Origin: Pantanalinema rosaneae
GTDB lineage: Bacteria > Cyanobacteriota > Cyanobacteriia > Leptolyngbyales > Leptolyngbyaceae
Assembly (NCBI RefSeq): GCF_050753385.1
Contig: NZ_JBLZFZ010000015.1
Coordinates: 62,001 to 126,000 of the forward strand
Length of the DNA stretch: 64,000 nt
Direction of reading: 5' to 3'
The notes under the pieces are model-generated. The model did no database searches. It saw only the letters and a list, made by a program, of their open reading frames with translations, and had not been told where the DNA came from. Shown in pieces: positions 52,748-61,051 of this stretch; within the stretch, counting starts at the first letter, position 1; every line of letters starts with the position of its first letter. The position numbers and the translations under genes are program-made.

Positions 52748-53344
52748 TCAGCCCTCTTGCAAGTAGCCAGCCGCCACGCACTGTTGAATCATCTGTTCAA
52801 CAAATTCCCATAGGGCAGGCGCACCCGTTTGCAACGGTGACATGCGATGCAAAACTAAATCGCAGGTAATCCCATGTTTGCGCCAGCTATAGCCTTGAGT
52901 TTGCCAGTTATTCAGTAGGGGTTGCAGCCGATCGAGACAAGCCGCGAACTGAGCCGCAGGCGTAACCTGAGCTTCAAACTCATCCCAGAGCGATCGCACC
53001 TCGATCGCTTGATCCGGTGGCAATAAGCTAAACAGGCGATCGGCAGCTTGCAGTTCCCGTTCTTGCTTGCTCAAATTCCCTTGTATGTCATAGCAGAAGG
53101 TATCGCCAGCATCGATCTCGACTAAATCGTGAACCAGCAAGAGCTTGATCACATGCAGTAGATCAACCGGAACAGGGGCATACTCTGCCAGGACGATCGC
53201 CATCATGGCAATATGCCAAGAATGTTCAGCCGTATTCTCCTGGCGGGAGGCATCGGTGAGTAGAGTTTGACGCAGGACGGTTTTCAGTTGATCGATTTCG
53301 ATCACAAACTGAATTTGCTGCGTTAGTCGATCGAGGTCAGGCAT
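52748..53344 (-). CDS. HD-domain hydrolase, YfbR/HDDC2-like
   Basis: 198 aa from the ATG at 53344, which overlaps the map stop by 8 bp. The HD signature is present: TAEHSWHIAMMAIVLAEY and LLVHDLVEIDAGD, plus a later Asp. These resemble deoxynucleotide 5'-phosphatases (YfbR, HDDC2). The longer frame that reaches 53452 is inside map and not used. Probable role in nucleotide turnover, by family only. It is the second gene of a map-HD unit. Confidence 0.85.
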   Translation of the reverse strand: MPDLDRLTQQIQFVIEIDQLKTVLRQTLLTDASRQENTAEHSWHIAMMAIVLAEYAPVPVDLLHVIKLLLVHDLVEIDAGDTFCYDIQGNLSKQERELQAADRLFSLLPPDQAIEVRSLWDEFEAQVTPAAQFAACLDRLQPLLNNWQTQGYSWRKHGITCDLVLHRMSPLQTGAPALWEFVEQMIQQCVAAGYLQEG

Positions 53345-54110
53345 CCCCAGGATAGGGGGTGAGGATTTCATAGCCATCGTCGGTGACGGCGATCGTATGT
53401 TCAAACTGAGCGGATAGCTTGCGATCCTTGGTAACCGCCGTCCATTCATCATCCAAGACTTCCACTTCCCAGGTGCCCTCGTTGATCATCGGTTCGATCG
53501 TGAACACCATGCCGGGACGTAAGCGGCGACCTGTTCCCGCTTTGCCGTAATGGGGGACTTGGGGTGCAGTATGGAAAATATTACTAATTCCATGTCCGAC
53601 AAAATCTTGCACCACCGAGAATCCTTGCGATTCAGCGTACTCCTGAATGGCGGCTCCAATATCACCAATCTTGGCACCCGGCTTCACCGCTTGAATGCCT
53701 AAATACCGACACTTATCCGTGACTTCGACTAAGCGACGGGCGACGGGTGATGGTTCACCAACGAAATACATTTTCGACGTGTCACCGTGATAGCCATCCA
53801 CAATCAGCGTCACATCAATGTTGATAATATCGCCGTCTTGGAGAATTTGTTTCGCGTTCGGAATGCCGTGACATACCACTTCATTGACGCTAGTACAAAT
53901 GGATTTGGGAAAGCCTTTATAACCTAAGGGCGCACTTTTCGCTCCCTGTGCCTGCGTCCAGCGTTCGGCTTCATCGTTTAATTCCAGGGTGCTGACTCCT
54001 GGTTTTACTAGCGGCTCTAAATGATGTAAAAGTTGCCCTGCCAGATGCCCAGCACGGCGCATTTTTTCGATTTCGCGCTTTGAGAGTAGCGTAATGACTT
54101 CTGTTTCCAT
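53337..54110 (-). CDS. map: Methionine aminopeptidase
   Basis: 257 aa, type I, removes the initiator Met from new proteins. Metal ligands are seen in INIDVTLIVDGYHGDTSKMY (two Asp), GHGISNIFH (His), FTIEPMINEG (Glu) and FEHTIAV (Glu). The N-terminal MRRAGHLAGQLLHHLEPLV block is normal and there is no extra zinc-finger domain. It begins METEVITLLSKREIEKMRRA. It overlaps the HD-domain gene downstream. It is the first gene of the pair. Confidence 0.94.
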   Translation of the reverse strand: METEVITLLSKREIEKMRRAGHLAGQLLHHLEPLVKPGVSTLELNDEAERWTQAQGAKSAPLGYKGFPKSICTSVNEVVCHGIPNAKQILQDGDIINIDVTLIVDGYHGDTSKMYFVGEPSPVARRLVEVTDKCRYLGIQAVKPGAKIGDIGAAIQEYAESQGFSVVQDFVGHGISNIFHTAPQVPHYGKAGTGRRLRPGMVFTIEPMINEGTWEVEVLDDEWTAVTKDRKLSAQFEHTIAVTDDGYEILTPYPGDA

Positions 54111-54164
54111 AGATTTCCATTCTACTGTGTGTGAGAGCGACAGGCTGTAGCCGTGAACAGTTTA

Positions 54165-54917
54165 TCAAGTGGCCAATCGCAGCCGAATCAGCAGGTCATT
54201 TAAGGCAGGTTTCGCCGTGGGAGCTTCTGGCAAATGGCTATTTTCACTCGCGGCTTCGAGTTGCTGGATTAGTCGATCGCGTTCCTGCCGATAGAATTCC
54301 AGGTCTACCTGGGGCAAAACCGATTTTTCTGCCCCGGCTAACTTTCGAGCAATTAAATCAGGAATGTAGGGCAATCGAAACACCTGATTTAGCGTTAGCA
54401 GATTGGCTTCAACTCTGCCAGTTTGCATCAAATAGATACCAGTCAGCAAGACTCGGAAAACATACAACAATGGTTTGACCCGGGGAGGATATTCACGCTC
54501 AAACAAACGCCATTGGGTTTGGACAAAGCCGAGATAGTGGTGGCTGTGATACCGAGTGATGCAGCCTTTAGCAATGTCCATTAATTCCATGTGTTCCAGC
54601 GTGGTATGGACAACCAAAGGAGAATAAAGTTGCTCTAGCACATAGCCGTTTTTCTTTAACAGCAAGCTAAAAAATTTCTTGATGTCATGGGTGACTAAAT
54701 CCAGATCCAGCCCATCTTGTAGGGTTGAGACTTCGATCGTTTCGCGTCCAGTTTCTAGACCAACGACTTCGGTCATGGGCAGGATATGCACACCGCGCAA
54801 ATCGTAGTCCGAATCCGGTGACGGGAAGCCATATAGATGTGCGCCGCTGATTGTGGCAAATAACAGTGGATAGGGTTGGTTAGTCGCGATCGTAAATAAG
54901 CGGGGGTCAACAGTCAT
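54165..54917 (-). CDS. Polymerase-beta-type nucleotidyltransferase, first copy
   Basis: 250 aa from the ATG at 54917 (MTVDPRLFTIATNQPYPLLF). The catalytic motif is seen as TISGAHLYGFPSPDSDYDLRGVHIL (G-S-like start, then D-x-D), with a later third Asp in LDLDLVTHDIKKFFSLLLKKN. This fits the predicted nucleotidyltransferase group of COG3541 (YcgL/RlaP-type), known in RNA-repair loci, but shares only the core with the second copy at 55862. There is no primase, ligase or helicase nearby. The substrate is unknown. Confidence 0.75.
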   Translation of the reverse strand: MTVDPRLFTIATNQPYPLLFATISGAHLYGFPSPDSDYDLRGVHILPMTEVVGLETGRETIEVSTLQDGLDLDLVTHDIKKFFSLLLKKNGYVLEQLYSPLVVHTTLEHMELMDIAKGCITRYHSHHYLGFVQTQWRLFEREYPPRVKPLLYVFRVLLTGIYLMQTGRVEANLLTLNQVFRLPYIPDLIARKLAGAEKSVLPQVDLEFYRQERDRLIQQLEAASENSHLPEAPTAKPALNDLLIRLRLAT

Positions 54918-55441
54918 CGGCTTTCCTATTGCAAGCAAGTGAGTAAACTGGAGATTAAGTGTTGAGTCGATGAACTGCAATGGCGATCGCTTACCTGGAT
55001 TAGCGACAATCACATTAGAACTGACTACGGAACAACTGTTTAGTTGGTTGAAAATGGCTCTATAAGTACAGGAAAGGCATGATTTGATCCTAATTTTGTC
55101 GCGATCGCACTCAAGTTATTTCAACGGTATTCCACCACAATTGATTGTTAACAGTAAATTATCAATCGTAGTTAGTAAAATTACGGAACGTAGCGGCTTA
55201 CAATCAAATTGTGAGAGTCAACCATTGCATTGTGACTGCTAACAGTACGGAGGGCAATCTGCGACAATCGAATTGTCACGGCTAACCATTGCATTGTGAC
55301 TGCTAACAGTACGGAGGGCAGCCGCTCCGATTAAATTGCGATCGCTAACCATTAAATGTAGATCAAGTGCAATTTAAAGTTAGTGGGATGCGATTAATGG
55401 TACGACCAATTCCAGCTGCGATCGACCAATCAAACACAGAT
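54918..55441. other. Gap with tandem repeats between nucleotidyltransferase and coiled-coil genes
   Basis: 524 bp with no gene. It holds the 64-bp tandem repeat (55202-55355) and several HIP1-type GCGATCGC sites. The promoter of the first nucleotidyltransferase must lie near 54920-55010. Confidence 0.4.
55202..55355. repeat. 64-bp tandem repeat, two full and one partial copy
   Basis: Copies start at 55202, 55266 and 55330, each exactly 64 bp apart. The first two share an identical 37-bp block (55220-55256 and 55284-55320). The third has only about 26 bp of the left part. The left parts are variants of AATCAAATTGTGAGAGTCAAC, which contain ATTGTGA/TCACAAT-like palindromic words. Confidence 0.85.
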
Positions 55442-55828
55442 TTAGACTGACTTCCCATGAAGCATGGCTAGCAACTGAGCCACATTTTCAGCTTGAGTTT
55501 TCGCCATCTCGGCTTGGACTTTGGCTGTTTCTGCCTGCATTTCAGCCGCAACTACCACTCGGTCTAGACGAATATCGAGCATTCTGCCCTGCTCAGTCAA
55601 CCGACCAATCTGATCCGTCAAAATCTCTAGTTTTTCTGACAGACGATCGAGCTTTTGATCCTGCTGGCTTGCAGAACGACTCACTTGTTCGGTGAAAATC
55701 TCTAATTTCTCGGATAAGCGATCGAGCTTTTGATCCTGCTGACTTGCTGACTGCGCTAACTGCGATGTTGCCTGTAGCAGAGCAGTCAGCAATTCTTGCG
55801 GATTAGGTTGGCTCGATGCAGTGCTCAT
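55442..55828 (-). CDS. Coiled-coil protein with duplicated 25-residue unit
   Basis: 128 aa, almost all alpha-helical. A 25-residue unit, SASQQDQKLDRLSEKLEI-(F/L)-T-(E/D)-Q, is present twice at about 27-51 and 52-76. The C-terminal part repeats AEMxAETAKVQAEMAKTQAE. Similar proteins are found in cyanobacteria as small anchors or adaptors. No function is known. It lies 34 bp below the second nucleotidyltransferase gene and so probably shares its transcript. Confidence 0.75.
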   Translation of the reverse strand: MSTASSQPNPQELLTALLQATSQLAQSASQQDQKLDRLSEKLEIFTEQVSRSASQQDQKLDRLSEKLEILTDQIGRLTEQGRMLDIRLDRVVVAAEMQAETAKVQAEMAKTQAENVAQLLAMLHGKSV

Positions 55829-55861
55829 ACTGGTAAAATGTTGCGATCACAGGTGATTTTA

Positions 55862-56803
55862 TCACTGTTCCACCATTTGACGACGGGCACGAATCAAGAA
55901 CAGATTGGCTTGTTCATAATCCGGGCGATCGGGAAGTTGAGTATCAGCAAACGCCCGATCGAAATCTTGATGTAACTGCAATCGCCATGCGTCTACGGCT
56001 TCCCAAGTCAGGTGTTCATACTTAATCGCTAATAGTCGATCGCGGTAATCATCGACTCGCACTGGAACCAATCCGTCTCGCAATACCGTAATTCCAGATA
56101 ACAATAACCGGATCAAATGCATCGCATGTTTCCAGCGAATTTCACCTTTCGTCCGTAAATCCTGCTCCATCTTTTTGAACTGCGAAATCACGTAGCTGTT
56201 GTAGGTTTGATAAACCAATTTCGACAGAAAGATGTGACGGATCGACAGTAATTCAGTCGCGATCGAAGATGCCGTTTCAATCAGGGGCGTGTAGAGACAT
56301 TCCAACACATTAGGATTGGCTTTTAATGCCAAAATCAGGAATTTTTGCAGTTCCCAATAACATTCCTGAGCCGGTTTATTCTCTAACTGTTCTGGCACTC
56401 CGTACAATGACCAGTGCAATTCCGCCGGAGGCAGATAAATGCCGCGACGATCGGTATCGGAATGTTCATCATCCAAACCATACGCTCTGGAACCCACGAC
56501 ACAGCGATAGATCACCGAGTCATACAGATTAAAGTCAGCTAACCAATCTTCGGTCGGCTCTAACCCTTCCCGTTGAAAATGCTTACGAATCGTGAATTCA
56601 TGCCGCCGTAAAGTGATCTCTTGCCCATTCGGTAACCGCACCCGATAGGCATGGGAATTGTCATCCGGCGATCGCACGATCGCGCCCACAGCCCCCTGGG
56701 GACAGATCAATTCTGCTGTGTTGCTGAGGATCTCAATGCGGCTGACAACCTGCGTTCCCACAGGCAACACTAAATTCGGATTAACAGCAGTCGGTTTTGG
56801 CAT
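55862..56803 (-). CDS. Polymerase-beta-type nucleotidyltransferase, second copy
   Basis: 313 aa. Residues about 10-85 form a small beta-rich domain (VLPVGTQVVSRIEILSNTAEL, VRLPNGQEITLRRHEF), likely SH3-like. The catalytic core near residue 105 shows CVVGSRAYGLDDEHSDTDRRGIYL with the GS and D-x-D motif. A C-terminal helical part (FKKMEQDLRTKGEIRWKHAMH) resembles the first copy's. COG3541/RlaP-type by pattern. A coiled-coil gene follows; the first copy lies 940 bp further on. Role unknown. Confidence 0.77.
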   Translation of the reverse strand: MPKPTAVNPNLVLPVGTQVVSRIEILSNTAELICPQGAVGAIVRSPDDNSHAYRVRLPNGQEITLRRHEFTIRKHFQREGLEPTEDWLADFNLYDSVIYRCVVGSRAYGLDDEHSDTDRRGIYLPPAELHWSLYGVPEQLENKPAQECYWELQKFLILALKANPNVLECLYTPLIETASSIATELLSIRHIFLSKLVYQTYNSYVISQFKKMEQDLRTKGEIRWKHAMHLIRLLLSGITVLRDGLVPVRVDDYRDRLLAIKYEHLTWEAVDAWRLQLHQDFDRAFADTQLPDRPDYEQANLFLIRARRQMVEQ

Positions 56804-56878
56804 CGTCAGTCCCCCCTCTCAACCATCGATTTAGACGAACAGCTACAGCCGGGGGTTCAACAATTTCGGAGGGAGAGA

Positions 56879-58054
56879 TTAGCTAAACCGAGCAGGAGAC
56901 AATAGGCTCAGGAGTTCATCCTCCTGCCCGATCGCGCTCGCTGCAAAGCGTTGGGCAAGCGGTGGCACGATCGCCAAGGGATTACTAAAACCAGAAAATA
57001 GCTGCAAGCCAGTGATGCCGGGAATCTCCCCAATCAGAGGTAAGTGATCATGGCTGAACGCCACCAAACAGTGATGCCAGGTTCCCGGTAAATCTTGTAA
57101 CGCAGGTAAAATTGCTCCAACTTGCGACCGGATCGCCTGTTCACTCGCCACTGGATCGATCGCTGCCTGAGGATCGGTTAACGTGCGGCTTACCTGTCCC
57201 ACACGCAGGCTACCATCCAAAAATTGCACTGCTCCGGCATCCAAAATCGGGGGAGCCGGTTCATAACCGGGCTGATCCCATACATGATCCAACTCGGCGG
57301 TACTGGCAGAGGCTTCCAGTTGAAACCGTTGGGTTACAGCAGGCATCACCAACGATCGCAGATGCACATCTGCCGACGGCATTTCGATCAATTCGGCATG
57401 GGTAAAATAAATCCGCACCGGAATCCCTACCGCTTTTAAGAGCGATCGCGTCAATCCTCCAGTACAAATCGCCACCTGATCACTGACATAGGTTTGCTGA
57501 CCACAAACCACACCTGCCACGTGATCAACCGTTGGACGGTGCAATCCTGTAACTTGAGCGATCGCCACCTCACCACCCAACTGCTGAAATCCCTGCCTGT
57601 AAGCGGCTGCTAACGCGCCTAAGTTGATATGTCCATGTTTAACGGTCAGTGCTGCACCAATTGATTGCGGATATAGTAACGGTTCTAGTTCGCACGCCGC
57701 TTGGACTGAGATCAGTGTGGGAGGAATCGCATACTGCTGATAAAACTGTGCCACCGGTTCAGGATCAGTATCCGAAGCGATCGTCAGAATTAGATCCAAC
57801 TCCCGAAACTCGATCGTAGCTGGCAATTCTTCAGACCGCGATCGATACCACTCAATTCCAGCAGCACACAATTGCCGGGTTAACTCCGTCGTGCCTGCCC
57901 AATAGGCAATCCCACCGTAGCCATAACGCGTCGATCCCTGAAGCACCGCATGTTGTTCGAGTAGTAGCACCGCCAAGCCTTGCTGGGCTAATTCGTAAGC
58001 TAATGCCACTCCCGTAATTCCCGCGCCCACCACAATCCAGTCATAAGTCTTCAT
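56879..58054 (-). CDS. FAD-dependent amino acid oxidase family protein (DAO)
   Basis: 391 aa. N-terminal FAD motif WIVVGAGITGVALAYELAQQG (residues about 5-25), then GGIAYWAGTTELTRQLCAAGI, and a C-terminal flavin region with HDHLPLIGEIPGITGLQLFSGFSN. This is the glycine/sarcosine oxidase-like DAO family, which oxidises secondary amines or D-amino acids. The substrate is not decided by sequence. It is a single gene, divergent from the BMP lipoprotein gene, with about 97 bp between. Confidence 0.82.
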   Translation of the reverse strand: MKTYDWIVVGAGITGVALAYELAQQGLAVLLLEQHAVLQGSTRYGYGGIAYWAGTTELTRQLCAAGIEWYRSRSEELPATIEFRELDLILTIASDTDPEPVAQFYQQYAIPPTLISVQAACELEPLLYPQSIGAALTVKHGHINLGALAAAYRQGFQQLGGEVAIAQVTGLHRPTVDHVAGVVCGQQTYVSDQVAICTGGLTRSLLKAVGIPVRIYFTHAELIEMPSADVHLRSLVMPAVTQRFQLEASASTAELDHVWDQPGYEPAPPILDAGAVQFLDGSLRVGQVSRTLTDPQAAIDPVASEQAIRSQVGAILPALQDLPGTWHHCLVAFSHDHLPLIGEIPGITGLQLFSGFSNPLAIVPPLAQRFAASAIGQEDELLSLLSPARFS

Positions 58055-58151
58055 GCTTAAATTGCTTCATTCCTTTTATAGTGATGAGCCGAAACCCCAA
58101 AGCTAACGCTTCCCTACTGTACCCTGAGCCGATTTGCCTGAGGAGTTGACG

Positions 58152-59357
58152 ATGAACCATAGTCATTGCCCCCGTCTACGCCGCCGCCAGATCATCCGGA
58201 GTTTGCTCGCCACCACTGCCCTGGGTGTCTCATCGCGGCTGTGGACAGGCTGTGCCTCTATCCCCTCGTTAAGCAGTGATGCCGTCAAGAATGACTCCGA
58301 TCCCAACGCTCAGGATATTACGCTGGGATTTATCTATGCCGGAGCGATTGATGATTCGGGTTGGAACCAAGCCCATCATGAAGGGCAGCAAGGCGTGGCG
58401 AAGCTAGCGAAGGTCAAAACCGTGGAGCAAGCCAGTGTCCCCGAAACCAATGCGGTGCAAGCCGTCATGCAGAAGATGATTACCGAAGATCGGGCGAATG
58501 CCTTATTCCTCACCTCCTTTGGATATTTCGATCCCCATTTACTCGCGATCGCTGCCCAATATCCTACGGTGCAGTTCTTCCATGCCGGGGCACTTTACGA
58601 CAGTGGCAAACATCCCCGCAATGTCGGCAGTTATTTCACCTATACCGATGAAGTGCTATACCTGACTGGCATTGTTGCCGCTCAAACCTCTCGTACCGGC
58701 AAACTCGGCTTCATTGCAGCCAAACCGTTAGCTTCCGTGTTGCGAAATATCAATAGTTATACGCTGGGGGCAAGAAGTGTACGATCGAATATTACAACTC
58801 AGGTTCTGTTCACAGGAGACTGGTCACTGCCGACTCAAGAAGCCAACGCCGCTAATCTCTTAGTCGATCAAGGGGTGGATGTATTAGCCTGCCATGTTGA
58901 TAGTCCCAAAGTGATTATGCAAACGGCAGAACAACGGGGCGTATTCTGTACGGGCTATCACACCCATCAAGCCCAATTCGCTCCCAAGGGATACCTCACA
59001 GGAGCCGAGTGGAACTGGGCAAAACTCTATAGCGACTATGCCCGGTTACTGCAACAAGGTAAAAGCTTAATGAATGGTGGCATTTCCAATCTAGTGCGGG
59101 GTGGCTTTAAAAATGAGTACATTAAACTGTCGGATTATGGCTCGGCGGTGAGTAACGCCACGCGCCAAAGTGTCGAAGCCGCGAAAGGCAAACTGAATAG
59201 CGGTGATCTGATGATTTATCGCGGTGAAATTCGGGATAACACGGGCAAAGTGGTAATTCCCACCGGACAGGAATATCGACCCAAAGCCAGCGAACTGGAA
59301 GCAATGAATTGGTTAGTAGATGGTGCGATCGGCAATCTTAATGCCACGGTGCGCTAA
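58152..59357 (+). CDS. BMP-family ABC transporter substrate-binding lipoprotein
   Basis: 401 aa from the ATG at 58152, with AGGAG upstream. The N-terminus has a twin-arginine-like block (RLRRRQIIRSLLATTALGV) and a Cys at GCAS (near residue 32) that could be lipidated, although the lipobox is weak. Blocks ITLGFIYAGAIDDSGWNQAHHEG and LTGIVAAQTSRTGKLGFIAA are typical of the BMP (Med) family, which binds nucleosides. No permease or ATPase lies nearby. The next gene starts on the last base of its stop. Confidence 0.85.
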   Translation: MNHSHCPRLRRRQIIRSLLATTALGVSSRLWTGCASIPSLSSDAVKNDSDPNAQDITLGFIYAGAIDDSGWNQAHHEGQQGVAKLAKVKTVEQASVPETNAVQAVMQKMITEDRANALFLTSFGYFDPHLLAIAAQYPTVQFFHAGALYDSGKHPRNVGSYFTYTDEVLYLTGIVAAQTSRTGKLGFIAAKPLASVLRNINSYTLGARSVRSNITTQVLFTGDWSLPTQEANAANLLVDQGVDVLACHVDSPKVIMQTAEQRGVFCTGYHTHQAQFAPKGYLTGAEWNWAKLYSDYARLLQQGKSLMNGGISNLVRGGFKNEYIKLSDYGSAVSNATRQSVEAAKGKLNSGDLMIYRGEIRDNTGKVVIPTGQEYRPKASELEAMNWLVDGAIGNLNATVR

Positions 59358-60079
59358 TGACACTGCGATGGTTACGCCATGGGAAACGTTGGGGCAGCTA
59401 TTTAGGCTTAGGTTGCCTGGGATTGATTGCAGTGCTGACGATCGCGGCAATTACCCCCCGCCAGTGGCAGATTCCCCCCAGTCACGATTGTCGTTTCACG
59501 ATCTATATCACTAGCGATGGTATGCATACGAATTTTTTCGTGCCCGTTCGCACTGCAATCTATGACTGGAGCCAACAGCTTGACCTGGAGGCGATCGGCA
59601 ATGATGCCGCGACTAATTATCGCTATCTCCAATTCGGTTGGGGCGATCGGCTGTTTTATATGCAAACCCCCTCCTGGCAAGAGGTCAGGCTCACGAATGC
59701 CCTCCGCGCCCTGTTTTACTGGCGGAATGCAGCAGCCATCTTTGTCAAAGGTCATGCCACCGCTCCCCAGGTTGGGCATGAGCAGGTCACCTGCCTCCAC
59801 CTGAGTGCCACCAATTACCTGGCATTAATGCAGTTTCTACAAGCCACCTTCCAAACCGATGCTCAGGGTCAAGTTGACCGTTTAGGCAGTGGTCAGGATC
59901 AACAAAGCAGTTTTTATGCCGCCACAGGCTTCTATTCCATCTTGTATACCTGTAATTCCTGGACTGCCGAAGGGTTACGAGCCGCTAACATCAATACTCC
60001 TCTCTGGGGAGGATTAGCGCCCCCGATCATGTGGCATCTGCGGAATGGGTGTGAGTGTCACGATCGTCAAGTGCCCTGA
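59357..60079 (+). CDS. DUF2459 (TIGR02117) membrane-anchored protein
   Basis: 240 aa. One N-terminal hydrophobic helix (about 13-33, SYLGLGCLGLIAVLTIAAI), then the family blocks FTIYITSDGMHTNFFVPV, YLQFGWGDRLFYMQTPSW and TGFYSILYTCNSWTAEGLR. The His/Cys/Trp-rich pattern resembles NlpC/P60-like peptidase folds, though the exact role is unknown. The name urease-associated given to TIGR02117 is not supported by any urease gene here. It is translationally coupled to the BMP lipoprotein (stop and start share one base). Confidence 0.82.
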   Translation: MTLRWLRHGKRWGSYLGLGCLGLIAVLTIAAITPRQWQIPPSHDCRFTIYITSDGMHTNFFVPVRTAIYDWSQQLDLEAIGNDAATNYRYLQFGWGDRLFYMQTPSWQEVRLTNALRALFYWRNAAAIFVKGHATAPQVGHEQVTCLHLSATNYLALMQFLQATFQTDAQGQVDRLGSGQDQQSSFYAATGFYSILYTCNSWTAEGLRAANINTPLWGGLAPPIMWHLRNGCECHDRQVP

Positions 60080-60121
60080 ATTACCGTCTACACAACCGAT
60101 TTAACAGAAATACTAACAACT

Positions 60122-60139
60122 GTTACAGATCTCTACAAA
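60122..60139 (+). promoter_or_regulatory. HLR1-like RpaB box upstream of psaD
   Basis: GTTACAGA (60122-60129), two spacer bases, then TCTACAAA (60132-60139). This matches the HLR1 direct repeat (G/TTTACA plus two A/T, 2-nt spacer) with two mismatches and correct spacing. RpaB binding at HLR1 controls PSI genes by light intensity. It lies 62 bp before the psaD start. Confidence 0.6.
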
Positions 60140-60200
60140 CTCGCTAAACGGTGCCATCGTCAGTGATACGATGCCCTAAAACATCGAGAGAGAAATCCAA

Positions 60201-60626
60201 ATGGCAGAAACTCTTTCTGGACAAGCTCCTTTGTTTCCTGGTAGCACGGGCGGTCTTCTAACGAAAGCCTTGGTAGAAGAAAAATATGCGATTACCTGGA
60301 CTAGCCCTAAAGAGCAAGTATTTGAAATGCCAACTGGCGGTGCAGCTGTGATGCGGCAAGGTGAAAACCTGTTGTATCTGGCTCGCAAAGAGCAATGCAT
60401 TGCTTTAGGTGGGCAACAACTACGGGCGAAGTTCAAAATCAACGATTACAAAATCTACCGGGTTTATCCCAACGGGGAAATCGAGTACTTACATCCCAAG
60501 GATGGAGTCTTCCCTGAAAAGGTGAATGCTGGTCGTGCACAAGTTAACAAAGTCGATCGCAACATTGGTAGCAACCCTGAGCCTGCAAAACTCAAGTTCA
60601 GCGGCACCACTACCTACAACGCTTAA
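60201..60626 (+). CDS. psaD: Photosystem I reaction centre subunit II
   Basis: 141 aa, docks ferredoxin on the stromal (cytoplasmic) side of PSI and stabilises PsaC. Starts MAETLSGQAPLFPGSTGGLL, then the conserved KYAITWTSPKEQVFEMPTGGAAVMRQGENLLYLARKEQC and IYRVYPNGEIEYLHPKDGVFPEKVN, ending in a basic tail (VDRNIGSNPEPAKLKF). There is no membrane segment. It is monocistronic, with a box at 60122 and a terminator at 60656. Confidence 0.97.
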   Translation: MAETLSGQAPLFPGSTGGLLTKALVEEKYAITWTSPKEQVFEMPTGGAAVMRQGENLLYLARKEQCIALGGQQLRAKFKINDYKIYRVYPNGEIEYLHPKDGVFPEKVNAGRAQVNKVDRNIGSNPEPAKLKFSGTTTYNA

Positions 60627-60655
60627 TCGATTGCTCTATTAAGCAAATTCCCCAT

Positions 60656-60693
60656 AAATCCCTCAGAAAGTCATCTTTTCTGGGGGATTTATT
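60656..60693 (+). terminator. Terminator after psaD
   Basis: Stem of AAATCCCTCAGAAA (60656-60669) with TTTCTGGGGGATTT (60677-60690), one G-T pair, loop of about 7 nt. It lies 30 bp after the psaD stop. The flanking A/T arms make a U-rich 3' end. Confidence 0.75.
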
Positions 60694-61051
60694 CGCTAAT
60701 AACTTCACCATCCCATCAGCCGCATCGCCAATCAACTCAACTAACTCGATCGACGATCGCAAGTTGTTCAACCCACCTCTCTACGAGGGTTTAGCCATTC
60801 ACTCCGAATTAGAAACAGGCTTTTTTCTTTATTTAGAGCAACAACATCAGAGATTATCTTTAGTTATCAACCTATTGCGAAAGTGTGAACAAACCGGGCT
60901 AAAGCTTACCGTTAGCCCATCTCCAGCAAATTGATAAATTGGCGACAGAAAAGTCGGTATAAAGCCTCAAGATGAACGAAGGTTAAATTTGTTAAAGTCT
61001 GTATATTCGATTTATCCAGACGGGATCAGTCACTCACCCCTTGAGGCTTTT
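60694..61051. promoter_or_regulatory. Gap before the PHP-domain gene
   Basis: 358 bp, no gene seen. The frame of the next gene is open upstream to 60989, but the ATG at 61052 is taken as start. AT-rich sequence near 60820-60960 is the likely promoter area, not resolved. Confidence 0.3.

Noticed and set aside
55202..55355. CRISPR array
   Set aside because: Only two full repeats, the unit is 64 bp with a 37-bp identical block, and the spacers are related to each other; no cas genes are in the window.
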